58,378 nt of DNA. It comes from Caldilineaceae bacterium (GTDB lineage Bacteria > Chloroflexota > Anaerolineae > Caldilineales > Caldilineaceae). This document shows, piece by piece, positions 1-7,439 of this stretch. Location: contig JAJEDI010000019.1 in the NCBI GenBank assembly GCA_022821585.1, positions 1-58,378 on the forward strand, given 5' to 3'. Each line of letters starts with the position of its first letter. Positions within the stretch are counted from its first letter, which is position 1. The notes under the pieces were generated by a model. That model saw only the letters and a list, made by a program, of their open reading frames with translations. It was not told the origin of the DNA and searched no databases. The position numbers were made by a program, and so were the translations under genes.

Positions 1-11
1 AGGAGGAAGAC

Positions 12-255
12 GGCAAGGGTGGGCGGGCGAGGGCAGGCACAAGGCCTGCCCCTACGGGGGCGGTTGAGGGGGAAGGGGAAGTCGGCGAGGGTGGGCGGAC
101 GAGGGCAGGCACAAGGCCTGCCCCTACGGGAGCGTTTGAGGGGGAAGGGGAAGACGGCGAGGGTGGGCGGACGAGGGCAGGCACAAGGCCTGCCCCTACG
201 GGGGCGTTTGAGGGGGAAGGGGGAGACGGCGAGGGTGGGGGGCGGGGGCAGGGCC
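12..255. repeat. 72-bp tandem repeat, three full copies plus a partial fourth
   Basis: Units begin at 12, 84 and 156, each 72 bp, with a degenerate fourth from 228. Each unit carries the inverted repeat GGGCAGG-CACAAGG-CCTGCCC followed by CCTACGGG. Because 72 is a multiple of three, one frame stays open across the array, but the peptide is only the repeat translated and is not considered a gene. A single degraded copy of the same core lies near 58160. Confidence 0.9.
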
Positions 256-420
256 TGCGGGGATTTGATGGGGCTGGCGGGAGGTGGGTTGGCGGAGTTC
301 TTTCGGTTGGGCACGTGTCCAATATAGGCACCAGTTCGATGAGGGATGTTGTAGGAGGGGGGGCGTTGCGGGGGCGGAGCCCCCTCACAAGGGAGGGCCG
401 AATAGGCCCGACCGCACGGG
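256..420 (+). repeat. Dispersed composite repeat with GGGGGCGGAGCCCCC hairpin, left-end copy
   Basis: This segment aligns by eye with 58190-58350 at the other end of the window: a GATTTGATGGG-like start, a TTGGGCAC-TGTC segment, ATGTTGTAGGAG, then the hairpin GGGGGCGGAGCCCCC (370-384) and a trailing AAGGGAGGGCC. The hairpin module also occurs at 33640-33654 and 35085-35099. No coding content. Confidence 0.85.
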
Positions 421-424
421 ACTG

Positions 425-466
425 CAGTTTTTAGTTTTGAGTTTTTAGTTTTTAGTGGTCAGTGGC
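425..466. repeat. TTTTTAGT-type intergenic repeat
   Basis: Short near-direct repeats of the form (GAG)TTTTTAGT ending in GGTCAGTGG. The same motif recurs between genes at about 2484-2524, 3503-3610, 6187-6228, 41711-41740, 46186-46220 and 54500-54525, always next to a gene end. Function unknown. Confidence 0.75.
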
Positions 467-545
467 TGGGCGATGGGGTGGGGGTTGGGTGGGGTATGGG
501 GGAGTGGATGGCGGATTGGGGGTGGGAGCAGTGGGAGAAGTGTGT

Positions 546-574
546 TTGACAGGGGTGGGGAGGGGTGCTATAGT
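546..574 (+). promoter_or_regulatory. Sigma70-type promoter of the importer-chaperonin operon
   Basis: TTGACA (546-551) and TATAGT (569-574) are separated by exactly 17 bases. Transcription would start near 581, leaving a leader of about 107 nt before the start codon at 688. The hexamers are near consensus; activity is inferred. Confidence 0.75.
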
Positions 575-687
575 GGCGGGGAAATTCTTCACTGTTTTGT
601 CCACCGGATTCGACCAGCGCGATAGTTTGATTGATTACAGTTTTATAGAGAAGACATAGCGGCTTTGCGCCGAGGGAGGAAGGCACT

Positions 688-2481
688 ATGGCGAGGGGTT
701 CTGTTTCACGTCGTGAGTTTATGAAGGGGGCGGCGGTTGCCGGCGGCGGGGTGCTGCTGGCGGGCTGTGCGCCTGAACCGGCTGCGCCGGAGGCGGTGGC
801 TGAGTCGGCGCCGATGGCGGCGATGACGGCGGAGGAGATTCTGACGCCGGCGGGGCTGATGCCGGGGTCGCCGGACCATCCGAAGGGCTGGACGACGGAA
901 CTGCCGGACGTGCCGGAGGGGATGCCGCTGAATCCGGCGGTGACGATCACTTCGTTTACACGCACGGACGCGGATACGCGGTTCCAGGGCGACGACGACA
1001 TTTACGACAATATCAGCCTGCGCTATATCAAGGCGCTGTTCGGCATTGAGTACGATATCCCGTGGACGTATGTGCAGGGCGAGGAGCGGGACCAGAAGAT
1101 GAACCTGGCGATGGCGGCGGGCGATATCCCGGATTTGATGCCGGGGATCGGGCTGGCGATGTTCCAGGACATGGTGGCGGGCGAACTGGTGGCGGATATT
1201 ACGGACGTCTATGAGGCGACGGCGCACCCGAAGTGGGTCAAGGAGTCGCAGGCGTGGGGCGATAACCAGCTGTGGGCGTACGCGGAGGTGGACGGCCGCA
1301 AGATGGCGTTCCCGAGCATTGCCCAGGCGGGCCAGGATGAGCAGATTCTGTTTATCCGCACGGACTGGCTGGACAAGGTGGGCATGGATGCGCCGACGAC
1401 GCTGGAGGAGATGGAAGCGGTAGCGGAGGCTTTCGTCACGAACGATTTGGGCGCGGGTCCTCCCGGCACGACGGTCGGGGTGATGGCGTCGCGGGATTTG
1501 CAGAGCTGGTACGGCGGCCTGGGGCCGGTGTTCGGCGGGTTTGGCGTGCTGCCGTCGTGGTATTCGAGCGTGAGCACGTTCACGAAGGACGGGCAGGGCG
1601 GTCTGAAGTTCGACGGCATCGATCCGGCGATGAAGGATGCCTTGACGCTGGTGCGCCGCTGGTACGAGAAGAAGATCCTGAGCCCCGACTTTTTCACGAA
1701 GGGTTACCAGGAGAACCGGACCGAGGTCGAGGGCAACCGCGTGGGCATGAACTACACGCATCCCTGGGGCGGTGTGGTTGCGGGGGCGATCGGCAGCATG
1801 GCGAACGATCCCGAGGCTAGCTGGGACTGGTTCGACGTGCCGGCAGGCCCGGTGCGCAAGGGCAAGAACTACTTCAGCCCGCTGCGCACAGGCGTGTTCC
1901 CGTTCCGCAAGGGTTCTGAGCATATTGACAAGATCCTGATGCAGGCGAACTTCGAGGCGGAGATCGTGCTGAGCCCGCAGCGGCGCTATCACGGTTTTGA
2001 GGGGCACAATTACGAGTGGGTCGAGGGCGAGGACAGGGTTGTGCCACTGTCCGGCGGCACGCATGGGTACGGCATCATCAATACGCGGGGCGGCGCCAAC
2101 ATCAGCCCGACCTCGAACATGAACAACATTCAGTGGAAGCTGAATTATAAGGAGACGGTGCCGCGAGAAGAGTGGGATGCGATGATGGAGCTGCTGCTGG
2201 ACGACCCGACGGGCCTGCAGACGATGCAGGACGAGGGCTGGCTGTTCCTGGCGGAGCATTCGCTGGCGGACACGATCCGCAACGAGTGGAATGCGGCGCC
2301 GACGGAGCTGCAGAAGGAGAAGTGGACGCAGCTGCAGACGTTGACGGATGAGACCTATTTCGCGATCATCACCGGCCAGTTGCCCGTGGACGCGTTTGAC
2401 GAGTATGTGACGACGTGGCTGGCGCAGGGCGGCGAGGCGGTGCTGGCGGAGATCAATGAGTGGTGGGCTGCGAAGAGTTGA
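688..2481 (+). CDS. ABC transporter substrate-binding protein, LplA-like sugar-binding lipoprotein
   Basis: A 597-residue extracytoplasmic binding protein, expected to capture an oligosaccharide for the two permeases encoded downstream. The N-terminus has a Tat-like motif (SRREFMKGA, residues 7-15) and a lipobox LLAGC with Cys27, followed by an Ala/Pro/Glu-rich linker, so it is probably a lipoprotein anchored outside the membrane. The length and the rest of the sequence fit the large LplA/family-1 binding proteins that pair with LplB/LplC-type permeases. The start is supported by GGGAGGAAGG just upstream. It is the first gene after the promoter at 546-574. No ATPase gene accompanies the operon, so the transporter probably borrows a shared MsmK-type ATPase encoded elsewhere. 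The substrate cannot be deduced. Confidence 0.88.
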   Translation: MARGSVSRREFMKGAAVAGGGVLLAGCAPEPAAPEAVAESAPMAAMTAEEILTPAGLMPGSPDHPKGWTTELPDVPEGMPLNPAVTITSFTRTDADTRFQGDDDIYDNISLRYIKALFGIEYDIPWTYVQGEERDQKMNLAMAAGDIPDLMPGIGLAMFQDMVAGELVADITDVYEATAHPKWVKESQAWGDNQLWAYAEVDGRKMAFPSIAQAGQDEQILFIRTDWLDKVGMDAPTTLEEMEAVAEAFVTNDLGAGPPGTTVGVMASRDLQSWYGGLGPVFGGFGVLPSWYSSVSTFTKDGQGGLKFDGIDPAMKDALTLVRRWYEKKILSPDFFTKGYQENRTEVEGNRVGMNYTHPWGGVVAGAIGSMANDPEASWDWFDVPAGPVRKGKNYFSPLRTGVFPFRKGSEHIDKILMQANFEAEIVLSPQRRYHGFEGHNYEWVEGEDRVVPLSGGTHGYGIINTRGGANISPTSNMNNIQWKLNYKETVPREEWDAMMELLLDDPTGLQTMQDEGWLFLAEHSLADTIRNEWNAAPTELQKEKWTQLQTLTDETYFAIITGQLPVDAFDEYVTTWLAQGGEAVLAEINEWWAAKS

Positions 2482-2483
2482 TG

Positions 2484-2524
2484 AGTTTTTAGTTTCGAGT
2501 TTTTAGTTTTTAGTGGATAGTGGG
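2484..2524. repeat. TTTTTAGT-type intergenic repeat
   Basis: Three imperfect GAGTTTTTAGT units followed by GGATAGTGGGC fill most of the gap between the binding-protein gene and the first permease gene. Same family as 425-466. Confidence 0.7.
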
Positions 2525-2553
2525 CGCTGGCCTGCTATCCACTACTTTTTGTT

Positions 2554-3504
2554 ATGCAAGTACTGGCTCCGGTTGTTGATGATCTGAAGGAACAGGCGAG
2601 CAGGTTTGTTCGCTATTTGCCGCGGTTGTGGCCGCTGTACGTGATGGTGATCCCGGCGCTGATTCATCTGGTGCTGCTGAGCTATTATCCGATGTACGGG
2701 ATCCGGATCGCGTTTCAGGAGTACAAGCCGGCGCTGGGGTTTGCGAAGTCTCAGTGGGTGGGGCTGAAGCAGTTCCAGTTGATGCTGGACAACCCGTCGT
2801 TCTGGCAGATTTTCCGCAATACGATCGTGATTGCGACGTCGAAGATCGTGACGCTGCAGTTCTGCGCGGTTATCCTGGCGCTGCTGCTGAACGAGGTGCG
2901 GAAGCTGTTCTACAAGCGGAGCGTGCAGAGCCTGGTGTATCTGCCCTATTTTCTGTCGTGGATTGTGTTGGGCGGGATCATGCTGGAGATGCTGGGTTCG
3001 GCGGGGGTGGTGAACCAGCTGCTGCAGCGGGCGGGTGTGGAGCAGCCGATCATCTTTTTGGGGAACAACCGGACGTTTGTGCCGACGCTGGTGGCGAGCC
3101 ATCTGTGGCAGCAGGTGGGGTGGGCGACGATCCTGTACCTGGCGGCGCTGACGAGTATTGATCCGCAGCTGCTGGAGGCGGCGGCGATTGACGGGGCGGG
3201 GCGTTTTCAGCGGGTGCTGTATATCATTTTGCCGGGCGTGCTGCCGACGCTGCTGCTGGTGCTGTGTCTGGACTTCGGGCTGCTTTTCAATGCGGCGGGG
3301 TTCGACCAGGTGCTGAATCTGTATAATCCGGCGGTGTATTCTACGGGTGATATTCTGGATACGTGGATTTACCGCGAGGGTCTGCTGGGCGCGCGTTTCA
3401 GTCTGGCGACGGCGGTGGGGTTGGTGCGATCGGTGTTGGGGCTGATTTTGATTGTGGTGAGTTTGCGGTTGATTTCGCGTTTTACGGACTATCAGGTTTA
3501 TTAG
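2554..3504 (+). CDS. Sugar ABC transporter permease, LplB-like
   Basis: A 316-residue inner-membrane permease of the LplB/YtcO type. After a cytoplasmic head of about 25 residues the first helix begins (WPLYVMVIPALIHLVLLSYY); further hydrophobic segments follow, and the EAA loop that contacts the ATPase is visible as EAAAIDGAGRFQRVLYIILPG (about residues 208-228). It probably forms the channel with the protein encoded at 3643-4530. The chosen ATG has no clear Shine-Dalgarno sequence, perhaps because the repeat at 2484-2524 occupies the upstream gap. Family assignment is firm, substrate unknown. Confidence 0.9.
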   Translation: MQVLAPVVDDLKEQASRFVRYLPRLWPLYVMVIPALIHLVLLSYYPMYGIRIAFQEYKPALGFAKSQWVGLKQFQLMLDNPSFWQIFRNTIVIATSKIVTLQFCAVILALLLNEVRKLFYKRSVQSLVYLPYFLSWIVLGGIMLEMLGSAGVVNQLLQRAGVEQPIIFLGNNRTFVPTLVASHLWQQVGWATILYLAALTSIDPQLLEAAAIDGAGRFQRVLYIILPGVLPTLLLVLCLDFGLLFNAAGFDQVLNLYNPAVYSTGDILDTWIYREGLLGARFSLATAVGLVRSVLGLILIVVSLRLISRFTDYQVY

Positions 3505-3612
3505 TTTTTAGTAGTCAGTTTTTAGTTTTTAGTGAACGGCGAACTGCAGTTTTTGGTGGGTAGTTTTTAGTGGAACGGCGAAAGGCAGTTCTTAGTTTTT
3601 AGCGGACGGCGG
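3503..3612. repeat. Block of TTTTTAGT-type repeats between two permease genes
   Basis: At least five TTTTTAGT-like units alternating with GAACGGCGAA segments, making this the longest block of this repeat family here. It begins at the stop codon of the LplB-like gene and separates two genes that would normally sit almost adjacent. Confidence 0.75.
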
Positions 3613-3642
3613 GGGGTTGCAGTGGTTGGTTGGGGCGTGTAG

Positions 3643-4530
3643 ATGAACAGGGCGGAGCGGCGGGGGATTGGGTCGCGGGTTTTTGATATATTCAATCATA
3701 CGTTCCTGCTTGTGCTGGGGCTGTCTTGCGTTATTCCTTTGATTCATTTGCTGGCGCTTTCGTTCAGCGACCGGGCGGCGGCGACGGGGGGGTTGGTGAC
3801 GCTGTGGCCGGTGCGGCCGACGTCGATCACGTATGAGAAGGTGCTGGAGGCGGGCGTCTTTCTGAACGCGTTCTGGATTTCGGTGATACGGACGGTGATC
3901 GGGACGACGCTGCAGATGACGCTGGTGGTGTTGATCTCGTTCCCGCTGTCGAAGAACAAGGAGGAGATGCCGTTCCGGAACATTATCATGGGCTCGGTGG
4001 TGTTCGCGTATCTGTTCAATGGGGGGCTGATCCCGTGGTTCCTGGTGATACGCAAGCTGGGCATGCTGAACACGATCTGGGCGCTGATCATTCCGCAGGC
4101 GCTGCCGCTGTGGAACGTGATCCTGATGATGAACTTTTTCCGGCGGGTGCCGAAGGAGCTGGAGGAGGCCTCGATTATTGACGGGGCCACGTACTGGCAG
4201 ATTCTGCTGCACGTTTATCTGCCGATCTCGGTGCCGGCGCTGGCGACGCTGACGCTGTTCGGCGCGGTGGGGCATTGGAACGCGTGGTTCGACGGGATGA
4301 TTCTGATTGCGGACCGGGATCTGATCCCGTTGCAGACGTTTTTGCGCACGGTGGTGGTGAAGATGGATATGAACGAGTTCATGCGCAATCCTGAGGATTT
4401 CGACATGTTCTCGGACCGTTCGCTGCGGGCGGCGCAGACGCTGGTGACGGTCGTCCCCATTCTGGTTGTATACCCCTTTTTGCAACGTTATTTTGTCAGC
4501 GGCATCACGCTCGGCGCCCTGAAGGGCTGA
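3643..4530 (+). CDS. Sugar ABC transporter permease, LplC/YtcP-like
   Basis: A 295-residue permease partner of the LplB-like protein. It has the features of the LplC/YtcP group: first helix near residues 17-37 (TFLLVLGLSCVIPLIHLLAL), a periplasmic stretch ending in TSITYEKVLEAG, and an EAA loop EEASIIDGATYWQILLHVYL at about residues 175-194. It ends in the family-typical GITLGALKG. The stop codon is three bases from the start of the chaperonin gene, so the two are almost certainly cotranscribed and probably translationally coupled. Confidence 0.9.
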   Translation: MNRAERRGIGSRVFDIFNHTFLLVLGLSCVIPLIHLLALSFSDRAAATGGLVTLWPVRPTSITYEKVLEAGVFLNAFWISVIRTVIGTTLQMTLVVLISFPLSKNKEEMPFRNIIMGSVVFAYLFNGGLIPWFLVIRKLGMLNTIWALIIPQALPLWNVILMMNFFRRVPKELEEASIIDGATYWQILLHVYLPISVPALATLTLFGAVGHWNAWFDGMILIADRDLIPLQTFLRTVVVKMDMNEFMRNPEDFDMFSDRSLRAAQTLVTVVPILVVYPFLQRYFVSGITLGALKG

Positions 4531-4533
4531 GGC

Positions 4534-6186
4534 ATGCCGACACGTTCGCGGTCCTCTGCGGGCGGTTCGGCCGCGCCTGCGGTGCGGGTGCCGTCGGTTG
4601 TGTTCGGGGCGGAGTGCCGCGAGCCGATGCGGCGCGGGTTCGACACGCTGGCGCGGCTGCTTTCGCTGACGCTGGGGCCGCGGGGCGGGAATATCGTGAG
4701 CCAGCGGGTGAATTTTTCGGGATTTGAGCCGCTGGAGGACGGGGCGACGATCGCGCGGCGGTTTACGGAGCTGCCGGACCGGGTGGAGAATGCGGGCGCG
4801 ATGATGATGCGGCACATTGTGTGGCATATGCGCGAGCGGTTCGGGGACGGGAGCGTGACGGCGGCGGTGCTGGCGCGGGGGATTGCGGGCGAGATGCACC
4901 GGCTGATCGCGGGCGGGGCGGACCCGGTGCTGCTGCAGCGGGGGCTGGAGAAGGGTGTGCAGGCGGCGGTTACGGCGCTGGACGAGATGTCGATCCCGTT
5001 GACGGAGCCGGAGCACGTGGCGGGGGTGGCGCGGGCGGTGACCGATGATGCGGAGGTGGCGCAGCTGCTGGCGGAGATGATGGAGGTTCTGGGGCCGTAC
5101 GGGAATATTCTGATCCAGCCGGGGTACGGGCTCGGGCACACATACGGGTTCCGCGAGGGGTCGCGCTTTGCGGGGGAGTATATTTCGCGCTATCTGCTGA
5201 GCGACAAGTTCAGGCATATTGCGGCGCTGGACGAGCCACACGTGGTGGTGGCGGACTTTCATTTTGAGGAGCCGGGTCATGTGCTGCATCTGCTGGACCT
5301 GGTGACGCAAGCGGGCGGGGACAGGCTGTTCATCATCTGCAAGAATATGTGGGAGCGGGCGATCGATGCGCTGGTGGCGGCGAACCGGCGGGGGCCGGTG
5401 ACGACGTATGCGGCGCGGATCAAGCCGGTGGAGGATCTGCGGCGGGACATGATGCGCGACTTTGCGCTGCTGACTGGTGCCAGTTTTATCACGGACGTGG
5501 CGGGTATGGGGCCGCAGGATCTGGCGGCCGCGGACCTGGGGCGGGCGGAGCGGCTGGTGGCGACGGAGGAGTATGTGTCGTTGGTGGGCGGCGGCGGAGA
5601 GGCGCCGGCGGTGGCGGCGCAGATCGACACGCTGCAGAGCCGTTTGGCGCTGGTGGATAAGCGGGAGGAGAGGGAGCTGCTGCGCGAGCGGATCGGGCGT
5701 CTGCAGGGCGGGATCGGTGAGCTGCGGGTGGGTGCGTATACGGAGAGTGAGCGCAATGCGCTGGTGGAGAGGGCGGCGCATGCGGTGAAGGTCGTGCAGG
5801 TGGGGCTGGAGGGCGGCGTTGTGCCGGGCGGGGGCGCGGCTTTTTTGGACGCGGCGCCGGCGGTGGAGGCGGCGGCGACGGGTCATGCGGAGGAGGCGAT
5901 GGGGATGCGGGCGCTGGCACGGGCGTTGGAGGAGCCGGTGCGGGTGATCGCGGCGAATGCGGATGCGTACGGTCCGCTGGTGGTGGCGGCGTGTCGCGAG
6001 CGGGGAGCGGGGTACGCGTATGAGGTGGGTGCGGGGTGTGTGCGTCATATGGCGGAGGCGGGGATTGTGGATCCGACGCTGGTGGTGAAGGGGGCGTTGG
6101 AGCAGGCGGCGAGCGGGGCGGCGATGTTGATTTCGGCGGAGGCGTTGGTGGTGCCGCGGGAGCCGGAGGCGGTTTATAGACCTTAA
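4534..6186 (+). CDS. Divergent GroEL-family chaperonin paralog lacking the catalytic Asp398
   Basis: A 550-residue group I chaperonin-like protein, close to the 548 of GroEL. Landmarks align with a nearly constant offset of 17-18: LGPRGGN (47-53), Asp69 (GroEL Asp52), GDGSVTA (104-110, Asp105 for Asp87), PGGG (431-434) and DPT with Asp513 (Asp495). At the position of GroEL Asp398, needed for ATP hydrolysis, the ungapped alignment gives His416, with Ala415 for Asp397. The apical PGFG motif and the C-terminal GGM tail are absent, and GDGTTT has become GDGSVT. It can therefore be expected to keep nucleotide contacts but to hydrolyse poorly. It lies 3 bp after a sugar permease gene with no groES nearby, so it is not the housekeeping groEL. 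Possible roles are assembly or folding of the importer's binding protein, or a non-folding ring scaffold; both are inference. Confidence 0.88.
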   Translation: MPTRSRSSAGGSAAPAVRVPSVVFGAECREPMRRGFDTLARLLSLTLGPRGGNIVSQRVNFSGFEPLEDGATIARRFTELPDRVENAGAMMMRHIVWHMRERFGDGSVTAAVLARGIAGEMHRLIAGGADPVLLQRGLEKGVQAAVTALDEMSIPLTEPEHVAGVARAVTDDAEVAQLLAEMMEVLGPYGNILIQPGYGLGHTYGFREGSRFAGEYISRYLLSDKFRHIAALDEPHVVVADFHFEEPGHVLHLLDLVTQAGGDRLFIICKNMWERAIDALVAANRRGPVTTYAARIKPVEDLRRDMMRDFALLTGASFITDVAGMGPQDLAAADLGRAERLVATEEYVSLVGGGGEAPAVAAQIDTLQSRLALVDKREERELLRERIGRLQGGIGELRVGAYTESERNALVERAAHAVKVVQVGLEGGVVPGGGAAFLDAAPAVEAAATGHAEEAMGMRALARALEEPVRVIAANADAYGPLVVAACRERGAGYAYEVGAGCVRHMAEAGIVDPTLVVKGALEQAASGAAMLISAEALVVPREPEAVYRP

Positions 6187-6228
6187 CTGCAGTTTTTAGT
6201 TGCTAGTTTTTAGTTTTTAGTTGAGTCA
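6187..6228. repeat. TTTTTAGT-type repeat between convergent genes
   Basis: CTGCAGTTTTTAGT followed by two further TTTTTAGT units and GAGTCAGTGG. On the minus strand the repeat supplies the last codons and stop of the DUF4926 gene. Confidence 0.7.
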
Positions 6229-6425
6229 GTGGCGGGGCGGGCTTGTGACGGGAGGACTGTGGCGATGGCGATTGTTTCGCCGTCCGGGGAGGTGAATTCG
6301 GCGACGAAGGCTTTTTGGTTGGGGTGGATGTGGATGATGGTGGCTATGTCGCCCGGTTGCAGTTCTTGTTGCTCGTCGCCGGTGACGGGGGCGGTGAGTA
6401 CGATTTGCTGATGTTCCTTGAACAC
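6210..6425 (-). CDS. DUF4926 domain protein
   Basis: A 71-residue protein matching the DUF4926 pattern: an N-terminal MFKEHQQIVL, a central GDIATIIHIHPN, then FVAEFTSPDGETIAIATV and a final LPSQARP. The family often lies next to a DUF6883-type protein in small, possibly toxin-antitoxin-like pairs; no such partner is visible here. It uses a GTG start, with a GGAAG Shine-Dalgarno sequence in the loop of a hairpin directly upstream (6426-6442). The last residues (TKN and stop) are encoded by the TTTTTAGT repeat, so the original C-terminus may have been replaced. Function unknown. Confidence 0.75.
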   Translation of the reverse strand: MFKEHQQIVLTAPVTGDEQQELQPGDIATIIHIHPNQKAFVAEFTSPDGETIAIATVLPSQARPATDSTKN

Positions 6426-6442
6426 CGCTCACTTCCTGAGCG
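6426..6442 (-). promoter_or_regulatory. Hairpin presenting the ribosome binding site of the DUF4926 gene
   Basis: On the minus strand CGCTCA-GGAAG-TGAGCG forms a 6-bp stem whose 5-nt loop is the Shine-Dalgarno sequence, immediately followed by the GTG start. The structure is visible in the sequence; a regulatory role is inference. Confidence 0.5.
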
Positions 6443-6720
6443 AGTGTGCTGAAATAAGGCTGGAATAGTCGCTTCCCTTTTCGACTACCAGACGGTTCGC
6501 AACCGGCTCAGCAGATTCCGAAGGTGTTGCCAATGTATAACATGGGGCCCCCATCCGCCGAATCCGGGAAGCTATTATTGCCCCAACCTTTCGGAGGTTA
6601 TTCCTGCGGACTGGCGCCGGTTGGGGGGTTATTGCCGGCTTCTTTTGTGTGGCGGCCAGAGACCCAGTGGTGCTAATTTCGGCGGAAATGACGTAGCGGC
6701 TGTAAGTATAGCGGCGACCT
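6443..6720. other. Intergenic region with an inverted repeat
   Basis: No gene is supported. The main feature is the inverted repeat CCCCAACC (6581-6588) / GGTTGGGG (6619-6626) with a 30-nt GC-rich loop. It may be a structured end of the minus-strand operon that finishes at 6721, but no U tract follows. Confidence 0.4.
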
Positions 6721-7341
6721 CTAGGCAGTGCCGTTCTCGTCCACTGTTATGCGAATGATGCGGAAGGTGTAGTGGGCGTCGTCGGCGCCCTGGTCGTGGG
6801 GGGTTCCAGGGACCTGGCTGCCGCCGGTGATGGTGACTTTGCCGCAGCGGGGGATGTGGAAGTGGGCGCTGCTCATGCCTGACATCCAGAAGTCGGCGGG
6901 GTCGAGGCCCACTTCGCGCATTGCGCCTTTGACGTCCCAGCGCATGTGGGTGCCCCAGAGGTTTTCGGCGCGCATGCGGACGGGAATGTCGGACGAGGCC
7001 TGCTCGGCGTCTTCGACGCGTTCGCCCTCAATCATGATCCAGCCCGGCGGGGAGCAGGCGCTGCCGATTACGGTAACGGCCACAATTGGCTGCTCTTCGA
7101 CGACGGTGATGTAGCCCGCGGGCGGCAGGTCGAGTTCGCGGCCGTGTCTTTCGCCCCACCAGGTGGAACGGATGGTGAAGTTGGGGTATTCGAAGGGCCA
7201 GAGGTATTCGTAGGTGGTCTGCCGCATGGTGCGGCGTTGCATGTCGCCGCCCTGGCGCACTTCGGGGTCGCTGTGCCATATGCCCCATTTTTCGTGCCAG
7301 GGGCCGTGCAGGTGTTCGTGGTAGAGTTTTTCGTCGCTCAT
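6721..7341 (-). CDS. Hypothetical protein at the end of the first Opp-type cassette
   Basis: A 206-residue protein of unrecognised family. It has no signal peptide or membrane segment, is rich in Trp and His near the N-terminus (HLHGPWHEKWGIWH) and looks like a compact beta-rich soluble protein. The start at 7341 (MSDEKLYHEH) is preferred over an ATG 18 bases upstream, because the GGGGAG ribosome binding site lies between them. It follows the GH-like gene on the same strand after about 100 bp and is probably the last gene of that transcription unit, which suggests a role in handling the imported compound. Function unknown. Confidence 0.7.
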   Translation of the reverse strand: MSDEKLYHEHLHGPWHEKWGIWHSDPEVRQGGDMQRRTMRQTTYEYLWPFEYPNFTIRSTWWGERHGRELDLPPAGYITVVEEQPIVAVTVIGSACSPPGWIMIEGERVEDAEQASSDIPVRMRAENLWGTHMRWDVKGAMREVGLDPADFWMSGMSSAHFHIPRCGKVTITGGSQVPGTPHDQGADDAHYTFRIIRITVDENGTA

Positions 7342-7439
7342 CTTGTTCTCCCCTTTCAATCGATGGTTACTTCGTAGCGAGCAGTCTGTCGTACTGCGTA
7401 TTGCGCCCTTCCCGTATGTGGAACTGAATAGCAGGTGCG

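Noticed and set aside
12..227. Possible CRISPR array in the 72-bp repeats
   Set aside because: The units are contiguous without unique spacers, and no cas genes are present.
19..327. 102-codon open frame across the tandem repeat at the left end
   Set aside because: The peptide is a 24-residue repeat produced by the 72-bp unit, with no binding site or family match.
706..2259. 517-codon minus-strand open frame over the first binding-protein gene
   Set aside because: Antisense shadow with biased composition; the plus-strand gene has signal peptide, lipobox and family features.
3592..6048. 818-codon minus-strand open frame over permease and chaperonin genes
   Set aside because: Arg/His/Pro-rich shadow of the GC-rich plus-strand genes; no start context and no domain.
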